Shown: positions 1 through 8,123 of the stretch, in pieces
How positions within the stretch are numbered: position 1 is the first letter of the stretch
How the letters are laid out: every line of letters begins with the position of its first letter
DNA from: Lentzea fradiae
GTDB lineage: Bacteria; Actinomycetota; Actinomycetes; Mycobacteriales; Pseudonocardiaceae
DNA length: 64,000 bases
Assembly: GCF_900100955.1 (NCBI RefSeq)
Contig: NZ_FNCC01000023.1
Span: forward strand, 1 to 64,000
Reading direction: 5' to 3'
Notes under the pieces: model-generated
Told to the model about the DNA's origin: nothing
Seen by the model: the letters and a program-made list of their open reading frames with translations, nothing else
Databases searched by the model: none
Made by a program: the position numbers and the translations under genes

Positions 1-132
1 CAGCTCGCGTTCCGGGAGGTCGACGAGGTGGCGTTCGCGCTGCCGTTCAGCTTCGAGCACGAGGACTACGTCCAGATCCTCACCGACCTGGCGACGAAGC
101 TCGGACCGGAGCTGGGCCGGCGGCCCGCCTGA
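1..132 (+). CDS. C-terminus of a possible luciferase-like (LLM-class) flavin monooxygenase (partial)
   Basis: Only the last 43 codons and the TGA stop lie in the window; the frame is open from base 1. The segment reads as a short beta strand (VDEVAFALPF) followed by an amphipathic helix (EDYVQILTDLATKL) and a polar tail. This is the pattern seen at the end of the TIM barrel of LLM-class F420/FMN-dependent oxidoreductases, where the last strand is followed by a helix that closes the barrel. Codon use is typical of the window. The assignment rests on a short tail and is tentative; any TIM-barrel oxidoreductase could end this way. Confidence 0.4.
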   Translation, partial: QLAFREVDEVAFALPFSFEHEDYVQILTDLATKLGPELGRRPA

Positions 133-503
133 CCGGTCCCCGCCCGGCCCGCGGCGACGGTCCGGGAAACTCGGTCCGCGCGCGTGGGACTGCTCCGGCC
201 GACCTCGGCGGGCGGGCCGGCGTCGCCGGGTCCACCGCGGACGGACACACCGTCCGGGACGGACTGACCACGCCGCACACCTCCCTACGGCCGGAGCCCG
301 TCCGATGACCGGCGGGCTGGTGGCCGGTGACACCGGCAAGATCGGCGGCGCACGGGGGAGAAACTGGTGCGCGGCAACGGTGTGCCAGTTCGACCGGCCA
401 GCGGGAACCCGGCCGCGGGCGAACCCGGTGCAGTCCGGTTCGACTGGACCGGACTGCTTCTCACCCGGCCGCGCCGCGCGGGGCGGAGTGGACGCGCGAG
501 TGG
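133..503. other. Gene-free stretch downstream of the partial oxidoreductase
   Basis: No convincing coding frame was seen on either strand; the open frames here have poor third-position bias. The only structure noted is the hairpin at 430-457, listed separately. Confidence 0.5.
430..457 (-). terminator. Hairpin, probable terminator of the small reverse-strand gene
   Basis: A perfect 10-bp stem (GCAGTCCGGT at 430-439 pairing with ACCGGACTGC at 448-457) closes an 8-nt loop. It lies about 47 bp beyond the stop codon of the reverse-strand frame 504-644 and about 300 bp beyond the forward gene ending at 132, so it most likely serves the reverse gene. It has no U-tract, as is usual for actinomycete terminators. 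Confidence 0.55.
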
Positions 504-644
504 TCAGAGCGTCATGAAGGTGTCCCTGTCGTAGCGCGACAATTCGCGGAGGAACTCTCCCACGCGGACCGCGAGCTTGGCGAAGAACCGGGTGATGGTG
601 TTGCCCCTGCGCCCGTAGGCCGAGGTCCAGAGTGGCGGGAACAT
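504..644 (-). CDS. Small basic protein of unknown function (46 aa) or C-terminal gene fragment
   Basis: This 46-codon frame has actinomycete-like codons (nearly all G/C at position 3). It encodes a basic, amphipathic peptide: a Trp/Tyr-containing N-terminus, then RFFAKLAVRVGEFLRELSRYDRD, predicted to be helical. An in-frame upstream ATG at 686 would give 60 residues, but the extra codons have weaker bias, so the ATG at 644 is preferred. A perfect hairpin follows the stop. No family is recognised. It may be a genuine small protein or the surviving end of a longer gene whose start was lost during insertion of the TetR region. Confidence 0.4.
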   Translation of the reverse strand: MFPPLWTSAYGRRGNTITRFFAKLAVRVGEFLRELSRYDRDTFMTL

Positions 645-731
645 GGGTCGAGCGTGCGCCGCCGTGGTGCCGCCACGAGATTTCATGGATGAATCTGGAC
701 GGTTGTTGCGCGGGCGTGACGAAGGCGCTAA

Positions 732-751
732 CTTGAAACGGTCGGTTCATG
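732..751. promoter_or_regulatory. Imperfect 20-bp palindrome, candidate TetR operator
   Basis: CTTGAAACG-GT-CGGTTCATG lies 18 bp upstream of the TetR start. The core TGAA (734-737) and TTCA (746-749) are inverted. The left half is identical to the left half of the palindrome at 6621-6640 in front of the OsmC operon, which suggests that the same regulator binds both. Confidence 0.5.
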
Positions 752-769
752 TTAGTTTGGAGGGCGATG

Positions 770-1339
770 ATGCCCGACGTCAAGCACTTCGACCCGGACG
801 CCGTGCTCGACTCCGTGATGGGGTTGTTCTGGCGGCAGGGTGCCGCCTCGACCGGCATCCAGGACATCGTGACGACCACCGGCCTGAACCGGTCGAGCCT
901 GTACTCGACGTTCGGCGGCAAGCGGGAACTCTACTTGGCGGCGCTGCGACGGTACGTCGACCTGCGCTCGCAGCCGGTCTTCGCACGGCTCGCGGAGGAC
1001 GACCGCGGCCTGCCCGCCGTCGCGGACTTCTTCACCGGTCTCATCAGGACTCGCTGCTCGGGTGAGCACGCGCGCTGGGGGTGCATGATCGCGAACGCGC
1101 ACGCGAACGGGGAGAACGACGACCCGGACGTCAACGCGGTCCTGCTGCGACACCATGATCAGCTCAGCGCCGCGTTGCGGACCGCGCTCCGACACGAGCC
1201 GAAGCTGCGTGTCCCGGCCGCACGGGCCGCGGACATGCTGGCGATGCTCGCCTACGGCGTGAACCTGCGTTCCCGCGCGGGCGCCGACCAGAAGACGCTG
1301 AACGCGACGGTGAAGGCCGCGCTCAGCGTCTTGGTCTAG
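770..1339 (+). CDS. TetR/AcrR-family transcriptional regulator
   Basis: A 189-residue one-domain repressor of usual TetR size. The N-terminal DNA-binding domain has the helix-turn-helix GIQDIVTTTGLNRSSLYSTFGGKREL at roughly residues 25-50. The C-terminal helices form the ligand-binding and dimer domain and include a Cys-rich patch (TRCSGEHARWGCM). Three in-frame ATGs exist (749, 767, 770). The GGAGGG at 759-764 is best spaced for the ATG at 770; the one at 749 falls inside the putative operator. It is convergent with the antiporter gene (6-bp gap). The shared palindrome at 6621-6640 suggests that it represses the operon that ends opposite it. The ligand cannot be inferred. Confidence 0.85.
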   Translation: MPDVKHFDPDAVLDSVMGLFWRQGAASTGIQDIVTTTGLNRSSLYSTFGGKRELYLAALRRYVDLRSQPVFARLAEDDRGLPAVADFFTGLIRTRCSGEHARWGCMIANAHANGENDDPDVNAVLLRHHDQLSAALRTALRHEPKLRVPAARAADMLAMLAYGVNLRSRAGADQKTLNATVKAALSVLV

Positions 1340-1345
1340 CCACGG

Positions 1346-2641
1346 CTAGACAAGGACCTTTTCCCTATCCGGTGAGGGGAAGGCGACCTCGTTCTCGAAG
1401 CGCGGTGGCAGCGCCCACCTGTAAAGCGGCACGGCCGCCGCGGTGGTGATGACCGCGACGAGCACCAGCATCGAGAAGACTTCCTGGCTGATCATCTGCT
1501 GGGCCAGGCCGATGTTGATGAAGATGAGGATCATCAAGCCACGGGCGTTCATGAGGCCGCCGACCGCGAACGACTGACGCCAGCCGAAGCCGACCGCCCG
1601 CATGGACACCGCGCAGCCGAAGTACTTGCCCACGAACCCGGCGGCGAGGATCAGCGCGAACGGGCCGAGCAGCGCCAGGCTGGCCAGGCCGTTCAGCTGG
1701 GTGTTGAGCCCGGACAGCGTGAAGAACATCGGCAGCAGCAGGACGCAGACGACGTCCATCATCTTGGCCTGCACCGCTTCCCGGAACACCTTGTTGCGCG
1801 GCATCGCGAGTCCGGCGATGAAGCCACCGAACACCGAGTAGATGCCGATGTAGTCGGTGCAGAAGCCGGCGAGCAGCGCCACGCCGACGACGACGTACAT
1901 CTGATCGAAGCCGAACTTGCCGCTGCGCTCGACCTGTCTGCCGAGGGGCCGCAGCAGTGGCCGGACGCCGAACAGCATGAGCAGGACGAACGCCGTCGCC
2001 AGGCCGATGGTCACCAGCGCGCTGCCGATGCCGGACGTGGCGTGCAGCGCGCTGAGCACGGCCAGGAAGCACCAGGCCGCGGCGTCGTCGATGGACGCGG
2101 CGTAGAGCGTGAGTCTGCCGAGACGTGAGTTCTGGAGGTTCCGCTCGTACAGGATGCGGGCGAGCATCGGGAACGCGGTGATCGACAGCGCGCCACCGAT
2201 GAACAGCGCGAACTGGAACATGCTGACGCCGGGCACGGAGAGCTGGCTGTGCAGGAGCACACCGACACCTCCGCCGAGCACGAGTGACGGCACGATCCCG
2301 GAGACGGCGAGAGCGGCGGCTTTGCCGTTCTCGCCCTTCTCCTTCGACCCGTGGTCCAGTCCTGCGCCCACGAGGAACATGAACAGGGTCAGTCCGATCG
2401 TGCTCAGCACGTACAGAACGGGTTTGACCTCGGCGGGGAACAGCGCTTGCTGCACGCCGGGGAACAAGGCCCCGAACATCGTCGGGCCGAGCAGGACGCC
2501 GGCGACCATCTCGCCGAGCACCCGCGGCTGGCCGACCAGCAAGGCCAGCCTGCCGCAGCCCCACGACGCCGCCAGGATCACGGCGATCGCGGGCAGGACC
2601 TTGAGCACCAGCAACAGATTCGGATCGGTATGCTCAAGCAC
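1346..2641 (-). CDS. CPA2-type cation:proton antiporter (Na+/H+ exchanger family)
   Basis: A 431-residue integral membrane protein with about 12 hydrophobic segments, typical of the KefB/NapA-like monovalent cation:proton antiporter-2 family. The conserved pattern GRLALLVGQPRVLGEMVAGVLLGP occurs in the first third. An Ala-Ser-Ile-Asp-Asp-Ala segment (ASIDDAAAW) about midway matches the ion-binding 'ND/DD' region of these exchangers. There is no C-terminal RCK/TrkA domain, so it is a short transporter-only form. It is the last gene of a reverse operon and overlaps the stop of the phosphatase/transporter fusion by 8 bp, implying coupled translation. It probably exchanges Na+ or K+ for H+; the cation is not predictable. 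Confidence 0.85.
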   Translation of the reverse strand: MLEHTDPNLLLVLKVLPAIAVILAASWGCGRLALLVGQPRVLGEMVAGVLLGPTMFGALFPGVQQALFPAEVKPVLYVLSTIGLTLFMFLVGAGLDHGSKEKGENGKAAALAVSGIVPSLVLGGGVGVLLHSQLSVPGVSMFQFALFIGGALSITAFPMLARILYERNLQNSRLGRLTLYAASIDDAAAWCFLAVLSALHATSGIGSALVTIGLATAFVLLMLFGVRPLLRPLGRQVERSGKFGFDQMYVVVGVALLAGFCTDYIGIYSVFGGFIAGLAMPRNKVFREAVQAKMMDVVCVLLLPMFFTLSGLNTQLNGLASLALLGPFALILAAGFVGKYFGCAVSMRAVGFGWRQSFAVGGLMNARGLMILIFINIGLAQQMISQEVFSMLVLVAVITTAAAVPLYRWALPPRFENEVAFPSPDREKVLV

Positions 2642-4211
2642 CGACTCCCCCCTTCTTCACGGCGGCACGGCTCGCCGGGATGCGCAGCTCGGTCAGCCAG
2701 CGCTCGTCGGTGGCGTCGACCACGACGCGGCGCGCGTACCAGCTGTCGAAAAAGGACAAGGCGAACGTGGGCAGCAGTGACCAGATCGCGAGGGTGGCGA
2801 GATCGGCGTGCCCGGTGAGCACAGCGATGATCACCACGACGAAGACGTTCGGATACGTCATCGCCACGTAGTCGTCGAGCCCTTGCAGGTCCCGGCGGCG
2901 CGTCAGCGCCAGCGAGATCAGACGCAGCGCGACGGCGACACCGACGGCCGCGAGCCCGTAGGTGGGGAACGTCGACAGGTCCAGCGACAGCGAGACGAGC
3001 ACGATGAACGCCGTCAGCAGCAGCACGGCGACATAGGCGTTGCGCTCACCGAACTTCGCCGTCCGGATGGGACTGCGGCGGCGCAGCTGTTTCACCACCG
3101 CGTAGGAGAACAGGACGGTCCCGGTGGAGGCGAGCACGCTGAGCGCGACCGCGAGCACGACATTGCGGTCGAGCACCACCGACAGCACCGCGGAGAAGGA
3201 CACGGCCGCCGCCAGCGAGGACAGCATCACGTGCGCGAACGCGGGCACGATCATGCCCCCCAGGCACCGGCTGACGGTCATGGCGACCACCGAGCTCGGC
3301 GCCGCGATCAGCACGGCGGCGTACCCGGCGTCGCCAAGCGGGACCCAGTGCAGCACGAGCGCCAGCAGGATGGGTATCGCCACGTATCTCAGCAGCACCG
3401 CGCGGATGATCCCGCGGTCGCGGACGTACCGGCCGGCGCTCTCGATCTCGATGCGGCACATGGTGATCACGCTGGCCGCCACGAGCAGGCCCAGCAGGAC
3501 GTACGGTGAGGCGGGCAGCCGGACACCGGCGAGGTTGCCGAGCAGACCCGCGATCATGCCGAGGCAGAACACGACCGGGTGATGCACGACTATCCGGTCG
3601 TAGAGCATGTTTCGGTGCTTGTTCTCCCGGCCGACGTAGCTCGCGATCCGGCCGCCATGCAGCATCTCCGAGTTCGGCAGCCGGAGGTCGTAGGACTCTC
3701 CCACCGGCCGGTCGAGGATGAACCGGCAGATGAGTTCCACGACGTACTTGTGCGACACCACGCACACGGTCTCGCCGCGTTCCAGTGCGGGCACCAGCTC
3801 GTGGACGAAGAAGTCATGCACCCGTGAGCGGAACTGCTCGAAGGTCTCGCCACCCGACATCGTGTCGCTGTCGCCGTTCATCGCCTTTTCGTACTCGGCG
3901 ATGCCGTGTTCCCTCTGCAACAACGATTTGCTCTTGAGCGTGTAGTCGCCGAAGTCGCGTTCCGCCAGCCTGACGTCGATGACCATGTCCGGCCGATCAC
4001 CGAGGATCGTGCGCGCCGTGTTGTGCGCCCGGGACAGCGGGGACACGAACACGCGGTCGAATCGCTGGCCGCGGTGCTTGCTCGCCACCTTCTCGGCCTG
4101 GACCCGCCCGAGGAAGGTCAGCGGGGCGTCCAGATTGCCTGCGATGCGGTGCACGACGTTGCAGGTCGACTCGCCGTGCCGCACCATGAACAGCCGGTCG
4201 AAGATCGTCAC
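2634..4211 (-). CDS. Histidine phosphatase fused to a BASS-like transporter domain
   Basis: A 525-residue fusion. Residues 1-200 form a histidine phosphatase (phosphoglycerate-mutase-like) domain: RHGE motif with catalytic His12, SPLSRA with Arg61, an acidic E84 region, and the second catalytic His154 in VVSHK. From about residue 208 a string of roughly nine or ten membrane segments follows. These resemble the bile acid:Na+ symporter (BASS) fold, including the P-rich AAPSSVVAMTVSRCLGG segment. The GTG start overlaps the stop of the upstream FAD gene as GTGA, which fixes the start. Coupling of a cytosolic phosphatase to a carrier suggests dephosphorylation linked to transport or signalling; the substrate is unknown. 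I know of no named system with this architecture. Confidence 0.75.
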   Translation of the reverse strand: MTIFDRLFMVRHGESTCNVVHRIAGNLDAPLTFLGRVQAEKVASKHRGQRFDRVFVSPLSRAHNTARTILGDRPDMVIDVRLAERDFGDYTLKSKSLLQREHGIAEYEKAMNGDSDTMSGGETFEQFRSRVHDFFVHELVPALERGETVCVVSHKYVVELICRFILDRPVGESYDLRLPNSEMLHGGRIASYVGRENKHRNMLYDRIVVHHPVVFCLGMIAGLLGNLAGVRLPASPYVLLGLLVAASVITMCRIEIESAGRYVRDRGIIRAVLLRYVAIPILLALVLHWVPLGDAGYAAVLIAAPSSVVAMTVSRCLGGMIVPAFAHVMLSSLAAAVSFSAVLSVVLDRNVVLAVALSVLASTGTVLFSYAVVKQLRRRSPIRTAKFGERNAYVAVLLLTAFIVLVSLSLDLSTFPTYGLAAVGVAVALRLISLALTRRRDLQGLDDYVAMTYPNVFVVVIIAVLTGHADLATLAIWSLLPTFALSFFDSWYARRVVVDATDERWLTELRIPASRAAVKKGGVGA

Positions 4212-6106
4212 TTCAGCTCCACCGGCGCGGTGCGGACCAGCTCGGTGTGCTGGGGTGACTGCCACTCCGACAACCGGGCGATGTCGCACATCGTGAAGAC
4301 CGCGTGCTTCTCCACGAGCAGCGCCAGCAACGACGTCAGCCGTTGCGGGACACCGGGTTCGGCGTCGAGTGTCGCGGCGAACTCGGCGAGGTCGTCGGCG
4401 ATGGCGGCACGCAGCTTCTCCCGCTGGTCGCGTTCGCGGGCCTGGAGGTACGCCTGGGTGGCGGGCAGAACCGACGCCCGCGCGTGCGCCAGGACCTTCT
4501 CCTTGAGTCCCGGGGCACCGACGTGGCCGACGAGCCACTCGGTACCGCGGACGAGGCAGTGCTGCACGTCCTCGGGGATCACCGAGACCTCCGGGGCGCG
4601 CATGTGGCGCAGCACTTCCATCGCGGTGTCGAAGCACTGGTTGCGCAGGGTGCCGATGCTGAACACAAACGCGCCGAGCCGGCCGCGGCGGCACGTCTCG
4701 TCGCCTTGGCGCATCGGGCCGACGCTGTAGAGCGTGGGGCTGACCTGCCCGTTCGCGCCGACGAGCTGACCGTGGCCGCGGACCTCGATGCCCCTGCCGG
4801 TCCGGTCGTGCGGGCGTGCCTGACCACGGTCTTGGACGAGGCCGCGCCACAGCGGGTGGGCGACCGAGCCGTAGTCGGTGGTGTTGCCGAGGCAGTTCAC
4901 CACACGGTCGACGAGGAGGTCCGGCCGGTCGCTGAACGAGACGCGGATCTGCTGCCCCTCCGTGACCATCCCGGTGATCTCGGCGGGCAGCTGCGAGATC
5001 GTGCTGGGAGCGCCGGTGTAGCTGCGCATCCGGTTGCGCACCACGTTGCCGATGTCGGGCACGGTGCTGGTGCGGTGCGCCACGATCAGGCTCTTGTACC
5101 GGTCGAGCAGCATCCGCACGTCCTCCGGCGCGAGGCGGGCCGCCACCTCGGCGACGTAGGGCTCCCATGCCTTCATGATCCGTTCGGCGACGACGTCCGG
5201 ATTCGTGTCGTGCAGCTGGGCGCGCAGGTGCTCGTATTCGGCCCGCACACCCTCGACCACCGCCGCCGGGGTCAGGGTGTCGGCGTCGAGGAACGGCGGT
5301 CGCCGTGCCTGCCAGATGTCGTGCTGGTGGTCGGCCGGGTACGTGCCGTGCATGTACCCGGCCCGTGAGCAGATGAGGACCTCACCGCTGTGGCCGGCGT
5401 TGACCAGCGAGACCACCGCGTCGAACGCCGTGAGCCCCGACCCGACGAGCAGGACCTTCTCGTCGGGCGCGATCGACTCGAACACGGCCCGAGAACCGTT
5501 GGCGTACGGGTTGAACACGAACCGCGGGGACCGCTCGACGTCGTCGTAGAAGGACTTGCGCACCGGGTCGAGGTGGCCGGTCGCGAACACGACGTAGTCG
5601 GCGTGCAGCATGTGCACGTGTCCCTCGTCACCGGACACGTACTGCACGAGGTGTCCCTCGCCGTCGGGCCGGACGTCCACGACCGTGCCGCCGCGCTCGG
5701 TCAGCGTCGCCTGGTGTCCCGCCTCGGCGGCGACACCGTGCAGCCGCTCGGTCAGGTACTGGCCGAAGACGCGCCGCGGCACGACGCAGCTCAAGCCGAA
5801 GTGGTGGTAGCGCCACCGGCTCGGCCACATCGTGCGATCAGCCTCGTGGTTTGCCCACTCCAGGAAGTCCTCGGCGCGCTCCCGGTACAGGGTGACGCGC
5901 CCGGCCTGGATGTTGAGCATGTGGTCCCAGGTCGTCGATGCCTCGCCGAACGCGATCCCACCGCCGCGCACACCCTCGTTGCGCTCGATGATCGTGATGT
6001 CCAGCGGCGACTCCGCGAACTGCAGCAACCTCGTCGCCGTCAGCGTGCCGGAGAAGCCCGCACCCACGATGACGACCTTCTTGCTCTCCGTCATGGCGCT
6101 TCTCAT
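4208..6106 (-). CDS. FAD/NAD(P)-binding protein (NAD_binding_9-type oxidoreductase)
   Basis: A 632-residue protein. It has an N-terminal FAD-binding Rossmann motif (VVIVGAGFSGT), a central DYVVFATGHLDP ATG-type motif, and a second dinucleotide motif (VLLVGSGLTAFDAV) followed by an HSG-x-ICSRAG segment. This is the pattern of the 'FAD-NAD(P)-binding' family that also includes the protein at 24823-26361. The ATG at 6106 overlaps the OsmC stop as ATGA. An in-frame ATG at 6094 is the alternative. The gene overlaps its downstream neighbour by 4 bp, so the four genes are probably translated from one message. The family contains sidechain-oxidising flavoproteins of mostly unknown substrate. An oxidative or redox role with OsmC is plausible. 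Confidence 0.75.
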   Translation of the reverse strand: MRSAMTESKKVVIVGAGFSGTLTATRLLQFAESPLDITIIERNEGVRGGGIAFGEASTTWDHMLNIQAGRVTLYRERAEDFLEWANHEADRTMWPSRWRYHHFGLSCVVPRRVFGQYLTERLHGVAAEAGHQATLTERGGTVVDVRPDGEGHLVQYVSGDEGHVHMLHADYVVFATGHLDPVRKSFYDDVERSPRFVFNPYANGSRAVFESIAPDEKVLLVGSGLTAFDAVVSLVNAGHSGEVLICSRAGYMHGTYPADHQHDIWQARRPPFLDADTLTPAAVVEGVRAEYEHLRAQLHDTNPDVVAERIMKAWEPYVAEVAARLAPEDVRMLLDRYKSLIVAHRTSTVPDIGNVVRNRMRSYTGAPSTISQLPAEITGMVTEGQQIRVSFSDRPDLLVDRVVNCLGNTTDYGSVAHPLWRGLVQDRGQARPHDRTGRGIEVRGHGQLVGANGQVSPTLYSVGPMRQGDETCRRGRLGAFVFSIGTLRNQCFDTAMEVLRHMRAPEVSVIPEDVQHCLVRGTEWLVGHVGAPGLKEKVLAHARASVLPATQAYLQARERDQREKLRAAIADDLAEFAATLDAEPGVPQRLTSLLALLVEKHAVFTMCDIARLSEWQSPQHTELVRTAPVELK

Positions 6107-6522
6107 CCTCTCGACACCCACCTGTACTCGAACACGACCTGGATCGCGTCCTTGATCGAGTTGTGCACGATGCAGCCGCGTTCGGCCTTCAAGAACTGCT
6201 TGGAGAACTCGCCTTCGAGCTCTGCCGGTGCCGTCACCTGGACGGTCACCTCGGTGAACCGGGTCGGCGCAGGCGTGAGCACGCCGGTGACCTCCAGGCT
6301 GACCAGTTCCTCTTCGAGCGGGTGGCCCTCGCCGCGCGCGAACCCGAGGAAGGTGCTGAGAAAACAGCCGCCGAGCGCGAGCAGCAGCAGTTCCCCGCCC
6401 ATCGGGCCTTTGTCGTCGCCGCCCTTGTCGGCAGGGCGGTCGATGACGACCGAGTGCGAACGCGCCTGGCCTTCGGTGACAGTTCCGCCGATGTGCTGGA
6501 GTGAAACGATGATCTCTGGCAT
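6103..6522 (-). CDS. OsmC-family peroxiredoxin-like protein
   Basis: A 139-residue protein of OsmC/Ohr size. The two redox cysteines expected for the family are present: Cys53 in LALGGCFLSTF at the start of the long central helix, and Cys117 in ERGCIVHNSI. Family members reduce organic hydroperoxides or act on related thiol-reactive compounds in the cytosol as homodimers. It is the first gene of the reverse operon 6522-1346, and its stop overlaps the next start (ATGA). The divergent intergenic region holds a palindrome shared with the TetR promoter, so induction by a small molecule or oxidant sensed by TetR is likely (inference). Confidence 0.85.
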   Translation of the reverse strand: MPEIIVSLQHIGGTVTEGQARSHSVVIDRPADKGGDDKGPMGGELLLLALGGCFLSTFLGFARGEGHPLEEELVSLEVTGVLTPAPTRFTEVTVQVTAPAELEGEFSKQFLKAERGCIVHNSIKDAIQVVFEYRWVSRG

Positions 6523-6604
6523 GTGAGCAGCCTGTCCGACGGCCTTCGGTGAGTGGGCAGACGTGGACGATCCTGGACGAGAAGCCCGGCTTGCTCACAC
6601 AGGG

Positions 6605-6640
6605 TTGACATCCCCGCTATCTTGAAACGAGCGTTCCAAG
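6605..6640. promoter_or_regulatory. Divergent promoter with TetR-type palindrome
   Basis: CTTGAAACG-AG-CGTTCCAAG at 6621-6640 is a 9-2-9 inverted repeat with one mismatch per arm pair. Its left arm is identical to the arm at 732-740 in front of the TetR gene. A TTGACA hexamer lies at 6605-6610 on the forward strand. The site is between OsmC (reverse) and the NB-ARC gene (forward). Confidence 0.5.
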
Positions 6641-6659
6641 TTCGCAGAGGGGGCGTTCT

Positions 6660-7982
6660 GTGCTCACACCAGGACGGCCGCGCACACTCGACGAGTACGT
6701 CGCGGCGTTACGCAGGTTGAAGGTGGAGGCGGGAAATCCGTCGATCACCGACATCACCCGGCACATCCACGCGTCGTGGGGGAAGGCGGGGAGGCCGTGC
6801 AGCGAGTGGCCGGCGCGTTCCACCGTCGGGAACTGCTTCCAGCCCGGCAGGCGGCGCCCCAGCATCGACCTGATGCTCGCGGTCGTGGAGGCGCTGGTGA
6901 ACGGCGACGTCGCGCTCGTGGTCCAGTGGCGTCAGGCGCTGAGGCGGGTGCTCGGGGAGACCGGCGGCACCAGCTTCACCAGCGTGCGCGACGAACTGCC
7001 CGCCGACCTCCCGAAGTTCCTCGGCAGGACCGAGTTCCTCACGAGGTTTGCGACCGGCGGCATCGTCGCTCTCGACGGCATGGCCGGCCTGGGGAAGACG
7101 GCACTCGCCGTGCATCTGGGACACAGGTGGACACGGTCCGGCCGGGTCACCGGCCCCGTGCTGTTCGCCGACCTGCACGGGATCGACGCGGCCTGCCCGC
7201 CTGCCTGCCCGGAAGCGGTGCTGGAGTCGTTCCTGCGGCTGCTGAACGTCCCCTGCGACCAGATCCCCCCGGACCTGCCGGCACGCGCGAGGCTCTTCCA
7301 GCGCAGGCTCGCGGGTTCCCGCGCGCTGGTCGTGCTCGACAACGTCTCGAACGCCGCTCAAGTCCGCCCGTTGCTGCCGCCCGCCGGGTGCCACGCGATC
7401 GTCACGAGCCGCGCCCGGTTGCAGAACCTGCCGTCGGCGTCACTGCCGCCGCTCACGCCCATCGAGGCGCTCGAGCTCCTCCGCCACGACGGCGGGCCGC
7501 GACTGTTCGACGCATCGTCCGCGATCCGGGTGGCCGAGGCATCGGAGGGGCACCCGCAGTCGTTGTCCATCATCGCCCGGCACCTGCGCGAGCATCCCGG
7601 CTGGACGCTGGACGACTACGTGGAGCCGATGGCCGCGCTCGCACTCGAGGGCGGGCTGCGCGACGCGCTCGCGCTGTCCGACCGCGCACTGCCGCCCGAG
7701 GCACGGCGGCTGCTGCGGCTGCTCACGCTGCACCCCTCTGGCGTGTTCGACGTGCACGCCGCGTCGGCGCTGGCCAACCTGTCCCCCCGGACCGTGCAGC
7801 GGCTGCTCGACGTACTCCTCACCGCACACCTGCTGGAGTACGCGGGACATGGCCGCTACCACTTCCACGGGCTGGTGCGGGCCTTCGCCACCGAACGGCT
7901 CGGTGTCGACGAGCCGGTCAGCCACAGCCGCCGGGCACTGGAGCGCCTCCTGGACCACAGCGGGCTGCGGCTGGCGAGCTGA
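6660..7982 (+). CDS. NB-ARC NTPase regulator with N-terminal helical domain
   Basis: A 440-residue protein. The first 90 residues (LDEYVAALRRLKVEAGNPS... RRRPSIDLMLAVVEAL) resemble the helix-rich N-terminal region found in many actinomycete NB-ARC/STAND proteins. The NB-ARC part begins near residue 120 with the Walker A GMAGLGKTALA, then LVVLDNVS (Walker B) and TSRARL (sensor), and ends with a winged-helix-like ARC segment. The usual C-terminal tetratricopeptide repeats are absent, so the protein stops after the switch region. The GTG start is preceded by a GAGGGGG Shine-Dalgarno. It is divergent from OsmC. The protein at 20170-21504 has the same plan. A signal-transduction role is likely; the signal is unknown. 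Confidence 0.75.
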   Translation: MLTPGRPRTLDEYVAALRRLKVEAGNPSITDITRHIHASWGKAGRPCSEWPARSTVGNCFQPGRRRPSIDLMLAVVEALVNGDVALVVQWRQALRRVLGETGGTSFTSVRDELPADLPKFLGRTEFLTRFATGGIVALDGMAGLGKTALAVHLGHRWTRSGRVTGPVLFADLHGIDAACPPACPEAVLESFLRLLNVPCDQIPPDLPARARLFQRRLAGSRALVVLDNVSNAAQVRPLLPPAGCHAIVTSRARLQNLPSASLPPLTPIEALELLRHDGGPRLFDASSAIRVAEASEGHPQSLSIIARHLREHPGWTLDDYVEPMAALALEGGLRDALALSDRALPPEARRLLRLLTLHPSGVFDVHAASALANLSPRTVQRLLDVLLTAHLLEYAGHGRYHFHGLVRAFATERLGVDEPVSHSRRALERLLDHSGLRLAS

Positions 7983-7988
7983 ACGGGA

Positions 7989-8123
7989 TCAGCCGCTGGG
8001 CGGCTGCATCCGCAGCACCCTGGCGTCACCGCCGATCCGGTTCACGAGGTCGTCCAGGTCGTCCTTGAGCGCCACGCACCGGCCGCTGAGCCGGTCGCAG
8101 GCTCCGGACACGAGCGCGACCGG
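7989..8123 (-). pseudogene. C-terminal fragment of a short-chain dehydrogenase
   Basis: Forty-four codons before a TGA stop read LVSGACDRLSGRCVALKDDLDD and end in VLRMQPP. The pattern 'LASG-x2-D-x-LSGR-x4-DDLD-L' is the usual ending of a large group of actinomycete SDR oxidoreductases. Nothing upstream continues the fold: within about 10 bp the opposite strand becomes part of a phosphotransferase remnant. This is a decayed gene tail, silent as it stands. Confidence 0.55.
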
